Below, piece by piece: positions 62,332 through 64,000 of a DNA stretch of 64,000 nt. Position numbers and translations under genes: made by a program. The first letter of the stretch is position 1. Every line of letters starts with the position of its first letter. Source of the DNA: Granulicella sp. WH15. GTDB lineage: Bacteria; Acidobacteriota; Terriglobia; Terriglobales; Acidobacteriaceae. The stretch is taken from positions 2,480,001 to 2,544,000 of the forward strand of contig NZ_CP042596.1 in NCBI RefSeq assembly GCF_009914315.1, given 5' to 3'. A model generated the notes under the pieces. That model made no database searches. It worked only from the letters and a program-made list of their open reading frames with translations, and was not told where the DNA came from.

Positions 62332-64000
62332 ATGCCCGAAGTTGCCACCGCCGCCGCCGTAACGTCCGCCCCCAAAGAAACCAAGGCCCAGAAGTCCGAG
62401 CGCCTGAAGCTGGCGAAGAACCCCTGGGAGGCCTGGGACGAGGTGCGGCAGTTCGCTCTTGCGGGGCGTGACTCGGTACTGCCGGAGTGGACCGGGCTGT
62501 ACTTCAAGTGGTGGGGCATCTATACCCAGGGCGACGGCGTAGGCGCGACCGGTGGCGTAGGCGGCGAGGGTAAGTCCACGGAATACTTCATGATGCGGAT
62601 TGGTCTGCCCAACGGCATCCTGACCAGCGCGCAGCTCCGCGTGATCGCCGACCTGACCAAGAGGCACGCGAACAACCTGGCCGACATCACCACCCGCCAG
62701 AACATCCAACTGCACTGGCTGACGATCCAGAGCCTGGTTGAGGTGACCGATGCCCTGACCGCCGTCGGCCTCTCGCCCAAAGGTGCTTGCGGCGACGTGG
62801 TCCGCAACGTGACCGGTTGCCCGCTGGCCGGGATCGAGCACACCGAGCTGCTCGACGCCAGCCCGTTGGCGCTCGAGATCGCCCACAAGCTGACAGCCAA
62901 CCCCGAGTTCTACAATCTGCCGCGCAAGTTCAAGATCACGGCGACCGGCTGCCCGGTCTGGTGCTCGTACCCGGAGATCAACGACGTCGCCCTGACGGCG
63001 ATCAAGCGCGAGGTGAACGGTCTAGAGGAGATCGGCTACACACTGCGCGTCGGCGGAGGTCTCTCCACCGAGCCGCACATCGCCGTCCGCATCCCTGCCT
63101 TCATCCCGCAGGACAAGGCTTATGACGTGGTCGAGGCGGTCGTGCGCATCTTCCGCGAGCAGGACGCGCTGCGCGAGAACCGCACTCGCGCCCGCATCAA
63201 GTACCTCTTTATGCGTCACGGCTGGACGGCTGAAACGATGCTCGAAGCCATCGAGGCCAAGCTGGGCTACAAACTCGATCCGTCGCCGGTCTCGGCCGAC
63301 GTGATCCCCGACGACGTCTACCGCGACCACATCGGCGTCACGCCGCAGAAACAGGCGGGGCTGTCGGCGGTGGGTGCGAGCGTGCTGCGCGGGCGGCTCT
63401 CGGGCGATCAGCTGGAGAAGCTGGCCGAGCTGGCGGAGAAGTACGGCGACGGCAGTCTGCGCGCCACCATCATGCAGAACATCATTCTGGTCAACATCAA
63501 GAACGAAAATGTTCGCGTGTTAGTTGAAGAATTGAAGGCAATCGAGCTTCAGGTCGAGGTTTCGCCCTTCTGGCGCGGAGCTATCGCCTGCACCGGCACC
63601 GAGTTCTGCAAGCTGGCCATTGCCGAGACCAAGGCGTTCTCGAAGTGGCTCGTGGCCGAGATGGAGGAGCGCCTGCCCGCCTTCGACCAGCAGATCAAGC
63701 TGCACGTGACCGGATGCACGAACTCCTGCGGACAGCACTGGATCGCAGATATCGGGCTTGAAGGAAAGAAACTGAAGAAGGACGGCAAGATCGTCGATGC
63801 GTTCTACTTCTGCGTCGGCGGCTCGGTGGGCAAGTACGCCCGTCCGGCACGGGCGCTGGGCTTCCGCGCCGCCGCCGAAGACTGCCCCGGTGCGATTGAG
63901 CGTCTGCTGCGCGGCTACCTGGCCGTACGCGAGCCGGGCGAGGACCTGCGCTCGTACTTCAACCGCACCGACGACGAGCATCTGCGGGCGCAGCTCAACG
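62332..64000 (+). CDS. Siroheme-dependent nitrite/sulfite reductase, 3' end outside window
   Basis: Cytoplasmic 4Fe-4S/siroheme reductase of the ferredoxin nitrite/sulfite reductase family, reducing nitrite or sulfite by six electrons. 556 residues are visible, with no stop before the window edge. Nitrite/sulfite ferredoxin-like domains 1 and 3 (IGLPNGILTSAQLRVIADL) and the siroheme/4Fe-4S motifs VTGCPLAG, CTGTEFC (Cys-x5-Cys) and CTNSC (Cys-x3-Cys) are present. ATG 62332 is preceded by AAGGAA. The upstream gene is rph, and neighbours do not decide between nitrite and sulfite. Could be NirA-like or a sulfite reductase; I leave the symbol blank. Confidence 0.93.
   Translation, partial: MPEVATAAAVTSAPKETKAQKSERLKLAKNPWEAWDEVRQFALAGRDSVLPEWTGLYFKWWGIYTQGDGVGATGGVGGEGKSTEYFMMRIGLPNGILTSAQLRVIADLTKRHANNLADITTRQNIQLHWLTIQSLVEVTDALTAVGLSPKGACGDVVRNVTGCPLAGIEHTELLDASPLALEIAHKLTANPEFYNLPRKFKITATGCPVWCSYPEINDVALTAIKREVNGLEEIGYTLRVGGGLSTEPHIAVRIPAFIPQDKAYDVVEAVVRIFREQDALRENRTRARIKYLFMRHGWTAETMLEAIEAKLGYKLDPSPVSADVIPDDVYRDHIGVTPQKQAGLSAVGASVLRGRLSGDQLEKLAELAEKYGDGSLRATIMQNIILVNIKNENVRVLVEELKAIELQVEVSPFWRGAIACTGTEFCKLAIAETKAFSKWLVAEMEERLPAFDQQIKLHVTGCTNSCGQHWIADIGLEGKKLKKDGKIVDAFYFCVGGSVGKYARPARALGFRAAAEDCPGAIERLLRGYLAVREPGEDLRSYFNRTDDEHLRAQLN

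Overview
The window is GC-rich, densely coded chromosomal DNA from a Gram-negative bacterium. Gene content and style suggest the phylum Acidobacteriota, probably family Acidobacteriaceae (Granulicella, Terriglobus or Edaphobacter-like). Pointers are a tig-clpP-clpX-lon block, many secreted M28, M48, DUF885 and CocE-type hydrolases, a secretin with a C-terminal cohesin-like domain, a cellulose-secretion locus, and interspersed GTCCGGGCTTTAGCCCGGAC-type repeats between genes. No prophage, transposase, CRISPR array, rRNA or tRNA was found. The taxonomic call is inference from style.

Layout. 1-6118: protein quality control (tig 3' end, clpP, clpX, an SGNH hydrolase, lon). 6184-8112: a small membrane protein, a MoaD/ThiS-like sulfur carrier that seems to start at ATC, and threonine synthase. 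8434-11551: a degenerate receiver protein, an HD protein, an isolated nuoI, a molybdopterin-fold secreted protein and an SDR dehydrogenase bracketed by inverted repeats. 11878-15120: lysA, a PspC-type protein, a bacilliredoxin and an AAA+/Fis protein without the sigma-54 contact loop. 15158-22100: DUF885 hydrolase, proC, ctaA, a secreted histidine-rich 11-mer-repeat protein and ppk1. 22168-28208 (minus strand): queF, a beta-barrel protein, an M48 protease, two pseudopilins and a secretin-cohesin fusion. 28619-35249: smpB, pepA, a response regulator, argS and a polytopic membrane protein. 35330-43611 (minus strand): bcsQ-bcsZ-bcsC, with no bcsA or bcsB beside them. 44072-49745: glgX, an M28 peptidase and an S1-domain protein whose frame is broken near its end. 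50278-55771: Mrp/ApbC ATPase, a thioesterase, a TPR protein, a MoxR-type ATPase convergent with its likely vWA partner, and a Nudix hydrolase. 55784-60878: CocE/NonD hydrolase, CDGSH protein, UBP-type zinc finger, a receiver-like orphan and an NtrC-type regulator. 61248-64000: rph and a siroheme nitrite/sulfite reductase that runs off the window.

How it works together. Trigger factor, ClpXP, Lon and SmpB form a protein-quality module. ThrC, LysA, ProC and the siroheme reductase cover amino-acid and N/S assimilation. Envelope and export functions dominate the accessory part: secretin plus pseudopilins, cellulose secretion, a barrel protein and periplasmic hydrolases. Intergenic DNA carries three repeat families: A, about 170-200 bp with a hexamer tract of variable length; B, about 50 bp GC-rich; C, terminator-like hairpins just after stop codons.

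I did not find a clearly new multi-gene system. The observations most worth checking are the ATC-started sulfur carrier next to thrC, the His-every-11-residues secreted protein, the broken S1 gene, the cellulose locus without a synthase, and the repeat families.
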